This document shows, piece by piece, positions 63,235 through 64,000 of a stretch of DNA of 64,000 nucleotides. The first letter of the stretch is position 1. Each line of letters begins with the position of its first letter. Under the pieces are notes generated by a model. That model made no database searches and was not told the origin of the DNA. It saw only the letters and a list, made by a program, of their open reading frames with translations. Made by a program: the position numbers and the translations under genes. The DNA comes from CAZJBS01 sp964544475 (GTDB taxonomy: Bacteria; CLD3; SB21), in the NCBI GenBank assembly GCA_964544475.1, contig CAZJBS010000018.1:1-64000 (forward strand). The letters run 5' to 3'.

Positions 63235-63501
63235 TTATTCGCGATCGACACGGTCCACGATGCCGATGATCGTGGCATCCGTCGGCGCTTTCCGGTCCAG
63301 GGGAATCGGTGCTTCACCGGATGTGACATAATAGACGATTTCTTGCGGACGGCCGGTCCCGACGGAATCGGTGGCGATGATCGGCGAGCCGACCGGCTCG
63401 AGGCCGGAATTCACCGGCTGTATGATTTTCAAACGGCATCCTTCCAGGCTGGGGTGCTTGCGTGTGGCCCAGACCGTGCCGATAATGCGCGCCATGTTCA
63501 T
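63235..63501 (-). CDS. EutN/CcmL-type microcompartment vertex (BMC-P) protein, copy 2
   Basis: 88 aa; the ATG at 63501 overlaps the TGA of the copy upstream (ATGA), so translation is coupled. Sequence MARIIGTVWATRKHPSLEGC, LKIIQPVN, ATDSVGTGRPQEIVYYV, TIIGIVDRV: the EutN/CcmL beta-barrel that forms pentamers capping the vertices of bacterial microcompartments. Its partner copy diverges (about half the residues shared). The 3' end lies 137 bases before rpoD. Confidence 0.94.
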   Translation of the reverse strand: MNMARIIGTVWATRKHPSLEGCRLKIIQPVNSGLEPVGSPIIATDSVGTGRPQEIVYYVTSGEAPIPLDRKAPTDATIIGIVDRVDRE

Positions 63502-63767
63502 GCGTCTTTGTCCAGCTTGTCGACAATGGCCATGATCACCGCGTCGACGGGCCGGTTTTCCGTGGTGTCCGTCTGACGGGCGGAACTGCCTGTGCAATAG
63601 AGAACGATTTCGCCGACGCCGGCGCCGACCGAATCGGCTGCCACGACAAACGTGTCCTTCTCCTTGAGATCCAGATCCACGCTCTTCACGATCAGCAACT
63701 TGACGCCTGTCAATTTCTGATCCTTGCGGGTCGCCCATACGTTGCCTATCACCTTGCCAAGAACCAC
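63498..63767 (-). CDS. EutN/CcmL-type microcompartment vertex (BMC-P) protein, copy 1
   Basis: 89 aa, start GTG 63767 after AGGAAGGTGCCCC. MVLGKVIGNVWATRKDQKLT, LLIVKSVDLDL, AADSVGAGVGEIVLYC, AVIMAIVDKLDKDA match the EutN/CcmL vertex protein; the short polar loop GSSARQTD is variable. It implies shell proteins and an encapsulated enzyme pathway to the right of this window (on the minus strand, upstream), though no shell hexamer is visible here. It follows the GGDEF-like gene by 12 bases. Confidence 0.94.
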   Translation of the reverse strand: MVLGKVIGNVWATRKDQKLTGVKLLIVKSVDLDLKEKDTFVVAADSVGAGVGEIVLYCTGSSARQTDTTENRPVDAVIMAIVDKLDKDA

Positions 63768-63779
63768 GGGGCACCTTCC

Positions 63780-64000
63780 TTAACTGTAAAACGCTATTTT
63801 CGGTGCGGGAGATTTTCTGGCGATTTCCAGCGCTTTCTCGGCCGCCTCGGCCAACGCATCCGGCTGGTCGCCGTCCTCGCCGAAAATCGAAATGCCGAAA
63901 CTCAAATCCGATCCCTTGTACTCGCCTTCGGCCGGCAGTTCCGCGCCGTCGCAGTTTCTGAGAATGCGTTGCGCGCATTCATACGCTTCGGTCTTTTTCG
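63780..64000 (-). CDS. C-terminal fragment of a GGDEF-like domain protein (partial)
   Basis: Only the last ~73 residues are in the window, ending at TAA 63780. Seen: LSFGISIFGEDGDQPDALAE then AEKALEIARKSPAPKIAFYS, the end of a nucleotide-cyclase-like GGDEF domain (SxGI..F.EDG, the 'AEKAL..A' helix and the FY closing strand). The active-site loop is off the edge, so activity cannot be judged. It would be the gene preceding the EutN pair and is co-directional with it. Confidence 0.55.
   Translation of the reverse strand, partial: KKTEAYECAQRILRNCDGAELPAEGEYKGSDLSFGISIFGEDGDQPDALAEAAEKALEIARKSPAPKIAFYS

Overview
The window looks like a scaffold from an uncultured Gram-negative bacterium of the FCB superphylum (Bacteroidetes/Calditrichota/KSB1/Zixibacteria-like); I cannot name the phylum. 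Reasons: two secreted proteins end in a type IX secretion (Por) type-A sorting domain with the 'YPNxPNPFN' signature; the primary sigma factor is short (281 aa, no region 1.1); there are many lipoboxes, an Omp85-type barrel and a likely sphingolipid pathway. A run of 100 N at 16406-16505 marks a scaffold join. I see no rRNA, tRNA, CRISPR array or transposase.

Layout. 1-4.2 kb: secreted M6-type metalloprotease with a beta-helix tail (runs off the left edge) and a T9SS cargo protein. 4.6-8.2 kb: minus-strand housekeeping genes (dUTPase, RarA, PAP2 phosphatase, M23 peptidase). 8.4-11.9 kb: plus-strand unit with a degenerate nuclease-like protein, a cyclic-nucleotide-binding/cation-antiporter fusion and an aldehyde dehydrogenase. 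12.1-16.7 kb: lipoprotein plus a ~1167-aa T9SS cargo protein broken only by an assembly gap. 16.8-17.7 kb: fluoride riboswitch with terminator controlling crcB and a DUF190 gene. 17.9-28.9 kb: ABC exporter, aldo/keto reductase, tandem LPP20-like envelope proteins, Spy/CpxP-like protein, Omp85 barrel, M3 peptidase and an orphan DNA methylase. 28.9-31.1 kb: fatty-acid hydroxylase opposite a serine-palmitoyltransferase-like enzyme (sphingolipid synthesis). 31.1-32.8 kb: AT-rich type II restriction-modification pair next to comM. 34.5-41.3 kb: rdgB, rhomboid, a Phd/VapC toxin-antitoxin pair, an Asp/Cys-repeat protein, pruA and a SpoIIE-type phosphatase.

41.3-56.8 kb is mostly minus-strand: mutS; a six-gene unit HPt-esterase-DUF971-SPOR-ftsE-biotin carboxylase; then a plus-strand lipoprotein; then response regulator/GGDEF-accC-Xaa-Pro peptidase-glycosyltransferase-hypothetical-glycosylasparaginase. 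56.9-60.8 kb is a degraded defence locus: 109-bp tandem repeats abut a truncated HsdR, followed by an AAA/DUF4143 ATPase, a frameshifted HsdS 3' remnant fused to a frameshifted DUF4238 gene. 61.1-64.0 kb: TonB/AgmX-type secreted protein, Nudix hydrolase, primary sigma factor, and two overlapping EutN/CcmL microcompartment vertex genes behind the 3' end of a GGDEF-like gene, suggesting a bacterial microcompartment locus continuing to the right.

The most notable items are the fluoride riboswitch switch, the cNMP-antiporter fusion with its Shedu-like neighbour, the chimeric restriction graveyard with its palindromic 109-bp repeats, the sphingolipid pair and the EutN pair at the edge.
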